64,000 nucleotides of DNA from Streptomyces corallincola (GTDB taxonomy: Bacteria > Actinomycetota > Actinomycetes > Streptomycetales > Streptomycetaceae). This document shows positions 34,485 to 43,344 of the stretch, in pieces. Numbering within the stretch: position 1 is the stretch's first letter; the number at the start of each line of letters is the position of its first letter. Under the pieces are notes generated by a model that made no database searches, was not told the DNA's origin, and saw nothing but the letters and a program-made list of their open reading frames with translations. The stretch is from positions 124,001 to 188,000 of the forward strand of contig NZ_JAHRXF010000001.1 of NCBI RefSeq assembly GCF_019104725.1, read 5' to 3'. The translations under genes and the position numbers were made by a program.

Positions 34485-36872
34485 ATGGAGCGAGCACCGG
34501 AGAGAGCCATCGGCCACGAGCCCGGACGGCCCGCCGACGGACCCCAACTGGAGCTGCTGGTCCACGGAGTCGGCGGCGCCACCCCCGAGGGGATGCTCGG
34601 CGACCTGCGGACCGTCCGGGTCACCGGCGACGACACCGCCGCCGTGTTCCGCCGCGCCGACGAGATGCCCGGAACCGGCACCGGCACCGGCAGCGGCAGC
34701 GGCAGCGGCAGCGGCAGCGGTCGCGGTCGCGGGCGGGCCGGGGACGGCCAGGCCGACCGCGACCGCTCCGGCGAGCCGGTCCGCGAGGCGTACGTCTGGT
34801 GCAACCTCACCTCCGGTGACGGCAGCCGCGCCCTGTGGCTGCTCCTGCTGCCGTTCATGGTGGTCAACCTGGCGCACTGGATGCGCCCCGCGGGCCACGA
34901 CCGCGGCCGCGCCGTCCGGCTGTACGGACTGCTGGTGCGGCTGGCCGCCCTCGCACTGACCGTGCTGCTGGTCGCCGCCGCCTGCGAGGTCGCGCTCGAC
35001 CTCGTCGCCTGGCAGTGCGCGGGCACCGCCGCGTGTGCCCGGCGCCACTCCTGGCTGGGCGTTCTCTCGCCCGCCGTGTCCGGCGGCTGGTGGAGCGAGC
35101 CCGGCCGCAGACTCGCCGTCGCCGCGACCGCCCCCGCCGCCCTCACCGCACTCCTGTGGTACCTCTCGCACCGCACCTGGACCGCCTACGAGTCCCACCT
35201 GCCGCTCGCCGCCGCCCCGGCGCCCCGAACCGGGGCGAGCGCGCTGGCCGGACCCGGATTCTGGTACGGCCGCCGCCTGGTCGCCCGGCTGCGCGCCGCC
35301 CACACCGCCGCCGGACTGCTCACCGTCGCCGCCGCCGTCACCGTCCCGGCCCTCCGCTTCGACCGGCGCGCCGACGAGACCACGGCACTCGCCGTGCTCG
35401 GCACCCTCCTCGCCGCCGCGCTGCTCGGCTGCGCCGTCGCCGTGGTGGCCGTCGTCTGCCGCCGGGGGCGCAGCGAGAACCGTCTCGACCAGCGCCTCGA
35501 CCGCCACCTCGTACGCCGACTCCCGCTCGCCGCACTCGCCCTGCTGCTGCTCGCCGTGGTCCACGCCGGATGGGCACGCCCCGGCTGGCGGTCGTCCGGA
35601 CGGCTGCCGGGCGACCCCGCCTTCGGCGCCCTCATGCTGGTGCAGGGCCTCCTCGTACTCGCCCTGGCCGTCGTCGCCCACGTGCTGCACCGGCGGGCGC
35701 CCCAGCCGCGCGCCGCGATGCGCGGCCTCGGCGGACCCGCGGTCGCGCTGCTCGCCTGCGCCCTCGGCGGGGCCATGTCCGGCGGGCTCGCCCAGCGGGT
35801 CGCGGACTGGCTGGACGGCACGCGCGCCCTGCTCCCCGGCCCGCCGGTGCTGCTGACCTGGCAGGCGTCCACGATCCCGCCCCTGCTGGTCGTGCTGCTG
35901 GCCGCCGTCGCCCACCTGGCCCGGCGCACCGCGCTGCGCGCCCGCGCCGAACGCGGGCGCGTCCGCGACGAGCACCCCGGCGAACCCGAGGACCCCACCC
36001 GCACCCGGCAGATCGCCCGCGCCCGCGCGCTGGCCGCGCTCACCGACCGGGCCCCGCTGCTCATCGCCGTACTGTCCGCCGCCACCCTGGTGCTCGGCGC
36101 CGCCGCGCTCCTCGGTGCCCTGGCCTCCGGACTGCCCCCCGAGGGCGCCGCCCGGTCCACTCCGGCCGCCGTGCACGCCCTAGCCAAGACCGCGCAGGTG
36201 CTCGGCTCCTGGCTGGTCGGCGTCGGCTTCCTGCTGTTCGTCACCTGGGGTCGGCGCGCCTACAAGGACGCCTCCGCGCGGCGCACCGTCGGCATCCTGT
36301 GGGACGTCGGCACCTTCTGGCCGCGCGCCGCCCACCCGTTCGCCCCGCCCTGCTACGCCGAGCGCGCCGTACCGGACCTGACCTGGCGGATGGCCACTTG
36401 GACCCGGAGCACCGGCGGCCGACTCGTGCTCTCCGGCCACTCCCAGGGCAGCGTGCTGGCCGCCGCCGCGGCCTGGCAGCTCCCCGCGCCGGTCCGCGCG
36501 CGCATCGCCCTGCTCACCTACGGCTCCCCGCTGGAACGCCTCTACGGCCGCTGGTTCCCCGCCCACTTCGGGCCGGACGCGCTCGCCGGGCTGCACCGGG
36601 ACGTGGCCTGCTGGCGCAACCTCCACCGCCGCACCGACCCCATCGGCGGACCCGCCGGACTGCCCGACACCATCGGCCCGGAGGTGGACCGCCCACCCCT
36701 GCGCGACCCGCTCGCCTACGGCCGCACCGCCCGCCACCCGCTCCCGGCGCCCGTCCTCGGCCACTCCGACTACCAGGCCGACCCCGCCTTCGCCCGTGAA
36801 CGCGCCCACCTGCTGGCCCGCCTGAACCCCGGACTGCCGGGCCAGCGGCCGGAACCGGAAGCACCCGTATGA
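34485..36872 (+). CDS. Large membrane protein with lipase-type GHSQG motif
   Basis: 795 aa, ATG 34485. It opens with a soluble segment LELLVHGVGGATPEGML typical of alpha/beta-hydrolase starts (oxyanion HG), then a (GT)n(GS)n(GR)n linker at about residues 63-84. Roughly nine to ten TM segments follow between residues 120 and 590, and it ends in a soluble domain with LVLSGHSQGSVLA (nucleophile-type Ser653) and a late PVLGHSDY histidine. The hydrolase appears split by the membrane region. It is probably a membrane-bound lipase or esterase; substrate unknown. Its 3' end is followed by the second copy of the 6.05-kb repeat. Confidence 0.8.
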   Translation: MERAPERAIGHEPGRPADGPQLELLVHGVGGATPEGMLGDLRTVRVTGDDTAAVFRRADEMPGTGTGTGSGSGSGSGSGRGRGRAGDGQADRDRSGEPVREAYVWCNLTSGDGSRALWLLLLPFMVVNLAHWMRPAGHDRGRAVRLYGLLVRLAALALTVLLVAAACEVALDLVAWQCAGTAACARRHSWLGVLSPAVSGGWWSEPGRRLAVAATAPAALTALLWYLSHRTWTAYESHLPLAAAPAPRTGASALAGPGFWYGRRLVARLRAAHTAAGLLTVAAAVTVPALRFDRRADETTALAVLGTLLAAALLGCAVAVVAVVCRRGRSENRLDQRLDRHLVRRLPLAALALLLLAVVHAGWARPGWRSSGRLPGDPAFGALMLVQGLLVLALAVVAHVLHRRAPQPRAAMRGLGGPAVALLACALGGAMSGGLAQRVADWLDGTRALLPGPPVLLTWQASTIPPLLVVLLAAVAHLARRTALRARAERGRVRDEHPGEPEDPTRTRQIARARALAALTDRAPLLIAVLSAATLVLGAAALLGALASGLPPEGAARSTPAAVHALAKTAQVLGSWLVGVGFLLFVTWGRRAYKDASARRTVGILWDVGTFWPRAAHPFAPPCYAERAVPDLTWRMATWTRSTGGRLVLSGHSQGSVLAAAAAWQLPAPVRARIALLTYGSPLERLYGRWFPAHFGPDALAGLHRDVACWRNLHRRTDPIGGPAGLPDTIGPEVDRPPLRDPLAYGRTARHPLPAPVLGHSDYQADPAFARERAHLLARLNPGLPGQRPEPEAPV
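34672..34735 (+). repeat. 6-bp coding microsatellite (Gly-Thr/Gly-Ser/Gly-Arg)
   Basis: About ten hexamers of the form GGCACC, GGCAGC, then GGTCGC encode alternating Gly-Thr, Gly-Ser and Gly-Arg near the start of the membrane hydrolase. Being multiples of 3, length changes would keep the frame. Confidence 0.9.
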
Positions 36873-36879
36873 CGGTGTC

Positions 36880-36902
36880 GCCGGGCAGACGGGACTTTCG
36901 AA
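36880..36902 (+). repeat. Second copy of the dispersed repeat seen after etfB
   Basis: All 23 nt are identical to the reverse complement of 6048-6070. The copy lies between the convergent membrane hydrolase and beta-helix/AAA genes, 14 bp past the latter's TAG, matching its placement after etfB. The second palindrome arm found at 6074-6084 is missing here. Confidence 0.8.
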
Positions 36903-36916
36903 GCACGCCCTGAGCG

Positions 36917-39352
36917 CTAAGGCAGTTCGGGGAGATCCTCCGCGTACAGCAGCGTCAGCTCGTCCGTGCTGGGGTCCGCGACCTGGGCGACCCGGCTCGC
37001 GTGCCGTTCCACCATCGCCTCGAACGTCTGGCGCGCGGTACGGCCGTTGCCGAACGCGGGCCCCTTCGGCAGCACCGTGAAGTGCTTCAGCAGGGCCTCG
37101 GTCGCACCCGGCGCCAGCCGGTACTCGTGCTCGTCGGCCTGCTGCTCCACGATCCGCAGCAGCTCACCGGGGCCGTAGTCGCCGAAGGTGATGGTCCGTG
37201 AGAAACGGGACGCCACACCGGGGTTGACGGACAGGAACCGCTCCATCTCCGCCGTGTACCCGGCGACGATCACCACGACCGCGTCCCGGTGGTCCTCCAT
37301 CAGCTTCACCAGCGTGTCGATGGCCTCCTTGCCGAAGTCGCGCCCGGCGTCCTCCGGGGACAGCGCGTACGCCTCGTCGATGAACAGCACGCCGCCGCGC
37401 GCCCGTTCGAAGGACTCCTGGGTACGGATCGCGGTCGAGCCGATGTGCTCACCGACCAGGTCCACGCGGGAGACCTCGACCAGATGGCCCTTCTCCAGCA
37501 CCCCGAGGGCGGCGAGGATCTCGCCGTACAGCCGGGCGACCGTCGTCTTGCCGGTGCCGGGGGAGCCGGTGAAGACCAGATGCCGTTTCACCGAGGCGGC
37601 CTTGAGCCCGGCGCGCTGCCGTCGGCGGCCCACCTCGATCATGTCCGTCAGTGCCCTGACCTCGCGTTTGACGCTGTCCAGGCCGACCAGGGCGTCGAGT
37701 GCGCCGAGCACGTCCTCCGAGGAGCGGGCCGGTTGGCCGGGTTCGGGTGCGGCGGCCGGTTCCGGGACGACCGGGCGCGGTGCGGGGATCGGGGCCAGCA
37801 GTCCGGCCGAGACCGGGGCGGTGAGCACGGCCGTCTCCCGCGCGGCGGACGCGCGTACGCCGCCGCTCTGGTCGCTCGTGCAGTCCTCCACCACCGGACC
37901 GGCGGCGCCGCCATTGTCCGGACCGGCGTCCGCGAACTCGTAACCCCCGCGCGCGCACCGCTCCGTACGGCATTTGCGCAGGGTGGTGCGGCAGCCGTCT
38001 ATGACGTGGAAGCCGTAGCCGCCGCTGTTGCTGACCCGGCAGTCGAGGAAGCTGCCCCGGCCGCCCGCCGACACGTAGAAACCGGCCTCGGAGGGGGAGT
38101 CCACCGTGCACCGCTCGATAGTCGGGTCGGCGCCCTTGGTGACGATCACGCCGGTCTGGGTGCCGTCCACCGTGCAGTTGCTGAGCGTGCCGCCGCTGCC
38201 GTGGTCGCGGAACCAGGCACCGGTCGCCGCGTCCCGGATGCGGCAGTCGTCGAGCTGGGCGGTCGCACCGTCGCTCACCGACACCGCTGTGTTGCGCACC
38301 TGGGACAGGTCGCTGTCCACGACGTCGGCGCGGGAGCCCCGGTCCAGCACGAACAGCGCGTCGGGCACGTCGTGCACCCGGCAGGAGTCCAGGACGGCGG
38401 TCGCGCCGTCGCTCACCCACACCGCCGGATAGTCACCGGTGCTGTCGAAGATCTCGCACTGGTGCGCGTCCACCCGGGTGCCGGGGTCCCACACCGACAG
38501 GCCGTTGCGCCCGAACGTGCGGACACTGGTCCGGGTCAGCGTGAGCACCGAGCGGGAGCGCAGGTCCACCGCGTTCTCCGGGATCTCGTGGATCCGGCAG
38601 TCCGCGAGGGTGAGCACCGCGTCCGTGTCGAGCGTGACCCCGTCCGCGGTCGTCCGGTGCACATCGCAGTCCGTGAGGTGCGCGGTGGCCCGGCCGGTGA
38701 CCTGCACGCCCGAGCCGCGCACCTCGTACACCTCGCAACCGACCGCTTCCAGCGCCGAGTTCTCACCCGTGACGGTCACTCCGGTGCCCGAGGCGTGGTG
38801 CACCCGGCAGCGGGTGAGACGCGGGTGACCGCCGTCGCGGACCGCGACCCCGGCCTGCCCGGCGGCGACGACCTCGCACTCCTCGAACACCCCGCCGCCC
38901 CCGTCGAGGACCGCGATGCCGATACCGGCCGGGTTGTCCACCGTGCAGCGGCGCACGGTCGGCCGGGCACCGCCGCGCACCTCGACTCCCGCCGAGGAGC
39001 GCGTGACGATCCGCAGGTCGGACAGTTCCGGGGTGCCCTCCTCGATCAACAGGGCGGGCGCCGCCGCGTCCTGGCCCTCCACATGCAGGTCCTGCACGAC
39101 CGCGGAGGCCCGCACCGTCAGCGGCACTCCGTCCACCGGCGCGATCCGCACCGAACCGGAGGAGCCCTCGGGACCGCGCAGCGTCACCGGCCGGTTCACC
39201 ACCAGGTTCTCCCGGTAGGTGCCCGGCGCGATGGTGAGGACGTCACCGTCGGCGGCGGCCTCCAGGGCCGCGGCGAGCGAAGCGTACTCACCCGTGCGGC
39301 GCCGCCACCGCGAGGTGCCGGTGTGCGTCACCTGGACCGTGCCCTGTGTCAT
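36917..39352 (-). CDS. Right-handed beta-helix repeat protein fused to an AAA+ (CbbX/EccA-like) ATPase
   Basis: 811 aa, ATG at 39352; the longer frame to 40051 runs into the next gene and is rejected. Residues about 20-480 are a parallel beta-helix with roughly 20 short coils (VxxCxVxxxxxxGVxVxxGxxxxLxxC), like carbohydrate-active or polysaccharide-binding solenoids. A Pro/Ala linker leads to a single AAA+ domain with Walker A GSPGTGKTT (around residue 597), Walker B VLFIDEAYAL and sensor NGRTARQTFE, the type seen in EccA of type VII secretion and in CbbX. No other secretion genes are adjacent. Probably cytosolic. Confidence 0.88.
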   Translation of the reverse strand: MTQGTVQVTHTGTSRWRRRTGEYASLAAALEAAADGDVLTIAPGTYRENLVVNRPVTLRGPEGSSGSVRIAPVDGVPLTVRASAVVQDLHVEGQDAAAPALLIEEGTPELSDLRIVTRSSAGVEVRGGARPTVRRCTVDNPAGIGIAVLDGGGGVFEECEVVAAGQAGVAVRDGGHPRLTRCRVHHASGTGVTVTGENSALEAVGCEVYEVRGSGVQVTGRATAHLTDCDVHRTTADGVTLDTDAVLTLADCRIHEIPENAVDLRSRSVLTLTRTSVRTFGRNGLSVWDPGTRVDAHQCEIFDSTGDYPAVWVSDGATAVLDSCRVHDVPDALFVLDRGSRADVVDSDLSQVRNTAVSVSDGATAQLDDCRIRDAATGAWFRDHGSGGTLSNCTVDGTQTGVIVTKGADPTIERCTVDSPSEAGFYVSAGGRGSFLDCRVSNSGGYGFHVIDGCRTTLRKCRTERCARGGYEFADAGPDNGGAAGPVVEDCTSDQSGGVRASAARETAVLTAPVSAGLLAPIPAPRPVVPEPAAAPEPGQPARSSEDVLGALDALVGLDSVKREVRALTDMIEVGRRRQRAGLKAASVKRHLVFTGSPGTGKTTVARLYGEILAALGVLEKGHLVEVSRVDLVGEHIGSTAIRTQESFERARGGVLFIDEAYALSPEDAGRDFGKEAIDTLVKLMEDHRDAVVVIVAGYTAEMERFLSVNPGVASRFSRTITFGDYGPGELLRIVEQQADEHEYRLAPGATEALLKHFTVLPKGPAFGNGRTARQTFEAMVERHASRVAQVADPSTDELTLLYAEDLPELP

Positions 39353-39465
39353 GGCGTTGCCGTGCCCCCACCTCGTGGTACGCGGGTGTCGATGCCGAAA
39401 CCGAGTCGGCCGGACCACCGTAGCGTGCGCGCGGACGGTGGGTTGACCAGAGCCGTAAAGGCCCG

Positions 39466-40071
39466 TCAGGAGCCCGTGCCCGCCTTGCCCCAGTCCGGGC
39501 CCGCGCGGTCCCAGGCCCGCTCCCACAAGGTGTAGCGGTGGCGCACCATGTGCCAGACGACCAGTCGCCGGGCGCTCTCGACCACCCCGGCGGCCAGCAG
39601 GGCGGCCCCGAGCCCGGCGAGCACCGCGTGCGTCGTCGCCGTGGGCGCGTCCAGCGGACGGTTGGTTATTCGCCCGTGCGGGTCGGTCCAGAGGGCGAAA
39701 CGGTCGCCGTGCCGGGGCGACCTCAGGCCGACGTGGGCCGCGCCCCGGTGGTGGCTGCCGTCCGGTGCCGTCCAGGCGGCCAGGACCCGGCTGCGGCTGT
39801 CGCGGGCGGTGATGGTGTCGGAGTCGGTGTCCACCGGGCCGCCGCCGAGCCGCCGTACCACCGTGGCGACGACGAGATGGCGGGCGTGCCGCTGCTCGCG
39901 GACGGTGCGCTGCAACGCCTGGTGGGTACTGGTGCCGACCGCGAAGCCGACCAGGGGCGAGGCGACGGCGAGCAGCACCACCGCCACCAGCGTCACCCAC
40001 GCCTCGGCGAGATCGGTCGCACGGCGCAGCGGATTGCTCCGCCACCGCCACAGCCCGCTGACCGCCCGCAT
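39466..40071 (-). CDS. Rv1733c-like membrane protein
   Basis: 201 aa, ATG at 40071 after GGAGG. The opening LWRWRSNPLRRATDLAEAWV and two TM helices (residues about 25-48 and 150-172) flanking an extracytoplasmic domain with RVLAAWTAPDGSHHRGAAHV and GDRFALWTDPHGRIT are typical of the Rv1733c family, a two-TM membrane protein common in actinobacteria. The function is unknown. It precedes the beta-helix/AAA gene on the same strand by 113 bp. Confidence 0.8.
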   Translation of the reverse strand: MRAVSGLWRWRSNPLRRATDLAEAWVTLVAVVLLAVASPLVGFAVGTSTHQALQRTVREQRHARHLVVATVVRRLGGGPVDTDSDTITARDSRSRVLAAWTAPDGSHHRGAAHVGLRSPRHGDRFALWTDPHGRITNRPLDAPTATTHAVLAGLGAALLAAGVVESARRLVVWHMVRHRYTLWERAWDRAGPDWGKAGTGS

Positions 40072-40263
40072 GCCTCCACCCCCTCTCCGCTCGGGTCCGC
40101 CCCGCGCGGCACGCCGCCCCGGCGCGGCCGGTGCGTGTCCGTCAGGAGCGGTTCCAGGTCTCTCACGCAATTCTCATGTCGTCTCAACGACCGGAGCCCG
40201 CCCGACGGTTCCCCGCACACGGACCCGAATACGTAGATGACCTTTCACCCGGAGAGGTTCGTT

Positions 40264-41109
40264 CTACGGCGCGTTTTCCTGCCGCCGTTCCAGCACGCGG
40301 ACCGGGTCGCCGGTCCGTACGGTGCCGGGTGCCAGGGGCACCAGGTTCTGGCCGAAGACCAGGCGCCCGTTCCGCCTGCGGTGCCGGGCCAGGGTGTGCA
40401 GCGGTTCCCGGCCGCGCGCGGCGGTGTCCTGGTCGGTGGTGGTGACGACGCACCGGCCGCACGGTTTGGCGACCCGGAAGGCGACCTCGCCCACCGCGAT
40501 CCGCGACCAGCCGTCCTCCTCCCACGGCGCGGTGCCCGCGACGACCAGACTGGGCCGGAAACGGTCCATCGTCAGCGGTCCGTCTTCCGCGTGATCCCCT
40601 TGCGCGATCAGGGAGTTGAGGGCGTCGAGGGAAGCGCTCGTGGTGACGAGCAGCGGATAGCCGTCCGCGAAGCTCACCGTCTCGCCCGGCCGCGCGTAGG
40701 CCGGATCGACGGGCCTGCGCGTCGCCGGATCGTCCATGTGGACCAGGCGCACGGCGCGGCCCAGATACTCCGCACACCATGCGTGCGCCGCGTCGGAGGC
40801 GGGCACCGCGTCCACCTTGGTGCCGAACACGTCCGCCGTGACCGTCGCGGGCGGCAGTGGGACCGGCACCGTCAGCGGTCGCTGTCCGGGCCCCGACAAC
40901 ACGATGCCGCCGCCGGGCAGGAGCCCGGCGGCGGCCAGTGCGAGACGCGGATACTCGCGTTGCGTGACGACCTTTCCCCCGTCGTCGATCAGTGCCCAGC
41001 GCCGGTCACCGGCCAGCCCCCAGGGCTCCACGGATGCCGTGCGGAGCGCGACGGCCCGGAACGCCTTGACCGGATGGACGTGGATCGACTGCAGGTGCGC
41101 GTGTCCCAT
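40264..41109 (-). CDS. MOSC domain-containing protein
   Basis: 281 aa, ATG at 41109. An N-terminal MOSC_N beta-barrel (LQSIHVHPVKAFRAVALRTA, GLAGDRRWALID) is followed by a MOSC domain with RFRPSLVVAG and the conserved cysteine in KPCGRCVVTTTDQDT, the site that binds the molybdenum cofactor sulfur in relatives such as mARC/YcbX. It could transfer sulfur to or use molybdenum cofactor to reduce N-hydroxylated compounds. No other molybdenum genes are near. Followed by the Rv1733c-like gene. Confidence 0.88.
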   Translation of the reverse strand: MGHAHLQSIHVHPVKAFRAVALRTASVEPWGLAGDRRWALIDDGGKVVTQREYPRLALAAAGLLPGGGIVLSGPGQRPLTVPVPLPPATVTADVFGTKVDAVPASDAAHAWCAEYLGRAVRLVHMDDPATRRPVDPAYARPGETVSFADGYPLLVTTSASLDALNSLIAQGDHAEDGPLTMDRFRPSLVVAGTAPWEEDGWSRIAVGEVAFRVAKPCGRCVVTTTDQDTAARGREPLHTLARHRRRNGRLVFGQNLVPLAPGTVRTGDPVRVLERRQENAP

Positions 41110-41150
41110 GCCGCCATCGTGCCAGCCGACACCGGCGGCGGGGCCGCGGG

Positions 41151-41591
41151 TCAGTAACCGCCGCGGTACTGCTGCTGGTTGTTGTACGGGTCCTGGTACT
41201 GCTGCTGCGGCCGGGGCGCGGCCGGACGCATCGCCTCGTAGCCGTTGCCGCCCATCATCGGGCGCTGCTGCTGCGGAGCCTGCGGGCCGGGGTAGCCGCG
41301 CGGGGCGCTCGCCTGCTGGGGGATGTAGGCCGCGGGCGCCTGCTGGAGCGGGGCGGGCTGCTGGGCCTGGGGGTAGCCGTAGGACGGGGCCTGCGGCGAG
41401 GGGCCCGCGGGGAGAGCGGGCAGAGCCGACGGGAGGGCGGGGAGGTTGCTGCCCGTGTCGTAGGCGGCGGGAACCCGGATCGGGGCGATCTGCGGCGTAC
41501 CGCGCTCGGCGACGAGCGAGTCGTAGATCGGGGTGTCCGGGAAGGAGGCGGAGTAGTAGCCGCCACCATACGTGGAGCGGGGGGAGGTCAT
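41151..41591 (-). CDS. DUF6643 family protein
   Basis: 146 aa, ATG at 41591, with a TAACTT -10 box 7 nt upstream (leaderless). The N-terminus MTSPRSTYGGGYYSASFPDTPIYDSLVAERG is the conserved part of the Streptomyces DUF6643 family; the remaining two thirds are Gln/Pro/Tyr low-complexity (QQQYQDPYNNQQQYRGGY at the end). Likely disordered and possibly prone to phase separation. No function is known. Confidence 0.8.
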   Translation of the reverse strand: MTSPRSTYGGGYYSASFPDTPIYDSLVAERGTPQIAPIRVPAAYDTGSNLPALPSALPALPAGPSPQAPSYGYPQAQQPAPLQQAPAAYIPQQASAPRGYPGPQAPQQQRPMMGGNGYEAMRPAAPRPQQQYQDPYNNQQQYRGGY

Positions 41592-41943
41592 GGCACATAA
41601 GTTAAGCCCACGATGTGCTGGTTGGGGAGACCGATAAGAGGGTTGTTTTCCGTGTCGGCGGTGCCTCGGTATCCCCAATCCGAGCGAACTCGGCAAAAAT
41701 GGACGCCGATCGGCATTTGAATCGTGTAAAGGCTGAGTTCCCCACCGGTAACGGGCCGTTGACCGGCGATCTTCGCCGTGCCGGTCGGATTGCCCTCCTG
41801 CGCGCCGGGTGGATCTTTCCGGTCGAGCGGGCGCGGTTAACGGCCACCGGGAAAACGGGTACGACGGTGAAGCCGGAGAAGGAAGATCGAGTACCGCCCG
41901 GACCGGGTCCGGGGCGAGCGGATGCGATGCGATGGGGGCGGAC
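41592..41943. other. 352-bp AT-richer divergent region
   Basis: This lies between the DUF6643 and TerD genes and is noticeably richer in A/T than its surroundings (for example GGCAAAAATGG near 41691-41702). An ACCGATAA box (41630-41637) resembles a WhiG-type -10, but no matching -35 is seen. No gene. Confidence 0.5.
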
Positions 41944-43272
41944 ATGACCATGTCGAAGGGTTCCAACACTCCGGTGCCGACCACGGCCCTGCGGGTCCAA
42001 CTGGGGTGGCGCGGCGGACCCGGTGTACCCGACGCCGACGCGTCGGCCCTGCTGCTCGCGGCCGGAAAGGTCCGCTCCGACGCGGACTTCGTCTTCTACA
42101 ACCAGCCCGCGCACACCTCGGGCGCCGTACGCCACGAGGGCAAACAGCGCACGGCGGACGGCATCACGGACACGCTCTCGGTCGATCTCGCGCGCGTCGA
42201 GAGCGGCATCGACCGGATCGTCCTGGCCGCCTCCGCCGACGGCGGTCCGTTCGGCCGGGTCCCCGGCCTGTACATCCAGGTGACCGACGGCTCCGGCACG
42301 GTCGTCGCCCGCTTCGACAGCACCGGCGCGACCGTGGAGACGGCGTTCGTGCTCGGCGAGTTCTACCGCCGCCAGGGTGCCTGGAAGTTCCGCGCCGTCG
42401 GCCAGGGCTACGACAGCGGACTCGAAGGTCTTGCGACGGACTTCGGCATCACCGTGGACGAACCCCGGCACGGCGCGGTCCCGCGCCCGCCCCAGACACC
42501 CCCGGCCGCGCCCCCCACCACCCCGCCCCCGGCACCGCTGTGGCCCCAGCCCGCCCCCGACGTGCCGACGCCGCCCGCGACACTCCCCGCCTTCCCCGCC
42601 GCACCGTCCTCCCCGCCGCCCCCGGCCGCGCCGCCCGTCCCGGTCCGCCTCTCCAAGGTCACGCTCACCAAGGCAGCTCCCGCCGTCTCCCTCGCCAAAC
42701 AGGGCGGCACCTCCGGCGCCCTCCGCGTCAACCTCAACTGGGAGGTGCGCAAACAGCTCCAGGGCTGGGGCGGCCGATGGGGCGGCGGCCAGGGCGACGT
42801 GGACCTCGACCTGTGCGCCCTCTACGAACTCACCGACGGCCGCAAGGGCGTCGTCCAGGCACTCGGCAACGCCTTCGGCTCCGTGGACCGGGCCCCGTAC
42901 ATCCACCTCGACGGCGACGACCGCACCGGCGCCGTGTCGAACGGCGAGAACCTCACCGTCAACCTCGACCGCACACACGAGTTCCGGCGCATCCTCGTCT
43001 TCGTCACCGTCTACGCGGGCGCCACGTCCTTCGCCGACCTGCACGCCACCGTCACCCTGCGCCCGGAGCACGGCGCGCCCATCGAGTTCTCCCTCGACGA
43101 ATGCACGGTGCCCTCCACCGTGTGCGCCCTCGCCCTCATCACCAACACCGGCGGCGACCTCCTCGTCCAGCGCGAGGCGCGGTATCTGGTGCCCGAGCGC
43201 GGTGTCAGCCCGCAGCGCACCGTGGACCGCGCCTACGGCTGGGGCATGAACTGGACACCGGGGCGCAAATGA
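41944..43272 (+). CDS. Double TerD domain protein (tellurium-resistance family)
   Basis: 442 aa, ATG 41944 (41950 is an alternative). Residues about 15-180 form a first TerD-like domain ([26 protein letters not shown]), then a 60-residue Pro/Ala linker, then a second TerD domain ([24 protein letters not shown] and [11 protein letters not shown] with the acidic calcium-binding loops). TerD proteins bind Ca2+ and act in chemical-stress and membrane-associated signalling complexes. The first domain keeps fewer acidic ligands than the second. No other ter genes are adjacent. Confidence 0.88.
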   Translation: MTMSKGSNTPVPTTALRVQLGWRGGPGVPDADASALLLAAGKVRSDADFVFYNQPAHTSGAVRHEGKQRTADGITDTLSVDLARVESGIDRIVLAASADGGPFGRVPGLYIQVTDGSGTVVARFDSTGATVETAFVLGEFYRRQGAWKFRAVGQGYDSGLEGLATDFGITVDEPRHGAVPRPPQTPPAAPPTTPPPAPLWPQPAPDVPTPPATLPAFPAAPSSPPPPAAPPVPVRLSKVTLTKAAPAVSLAKQGGTSGALRVNLNWEVRKQLQGWGGRWGGGQGDVDLDLCALYELTDGRKGVVQALGNAFGSVDRAPYIHLDGDDRTGAVSNGENLTVNLDRTHEFRRILVFVTVYAGATSFADLHATVTLRPEHGAPIEFSLDECTVPSTVCALALITNTGGDLLVQREARYLVPERGVSPQRTVDRAYGWGMNWTPGRK

Positions 43273-43344
43273 CCGCAGTGGAGCGGTGGACGACCGCAGG
43301 GGGCGCGGACGGGCGTAGTGGCGGGCGGGTTCGGTGACTGCCGT

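Noticed and set aside
39353..40051. N-terminal extension of the beta-helix/AAA frame
   Set aside because: Antisense-free but overlaps the Rv1733c-like gene in another frame and has low-complexity Arg/Pro composition.
41630..41637. WhiG-type -10 (ACCGATAA) near the TerD/DUF6643 intergenic region
   Set aside because: No TAAA-type -35 at the required distance upstream.
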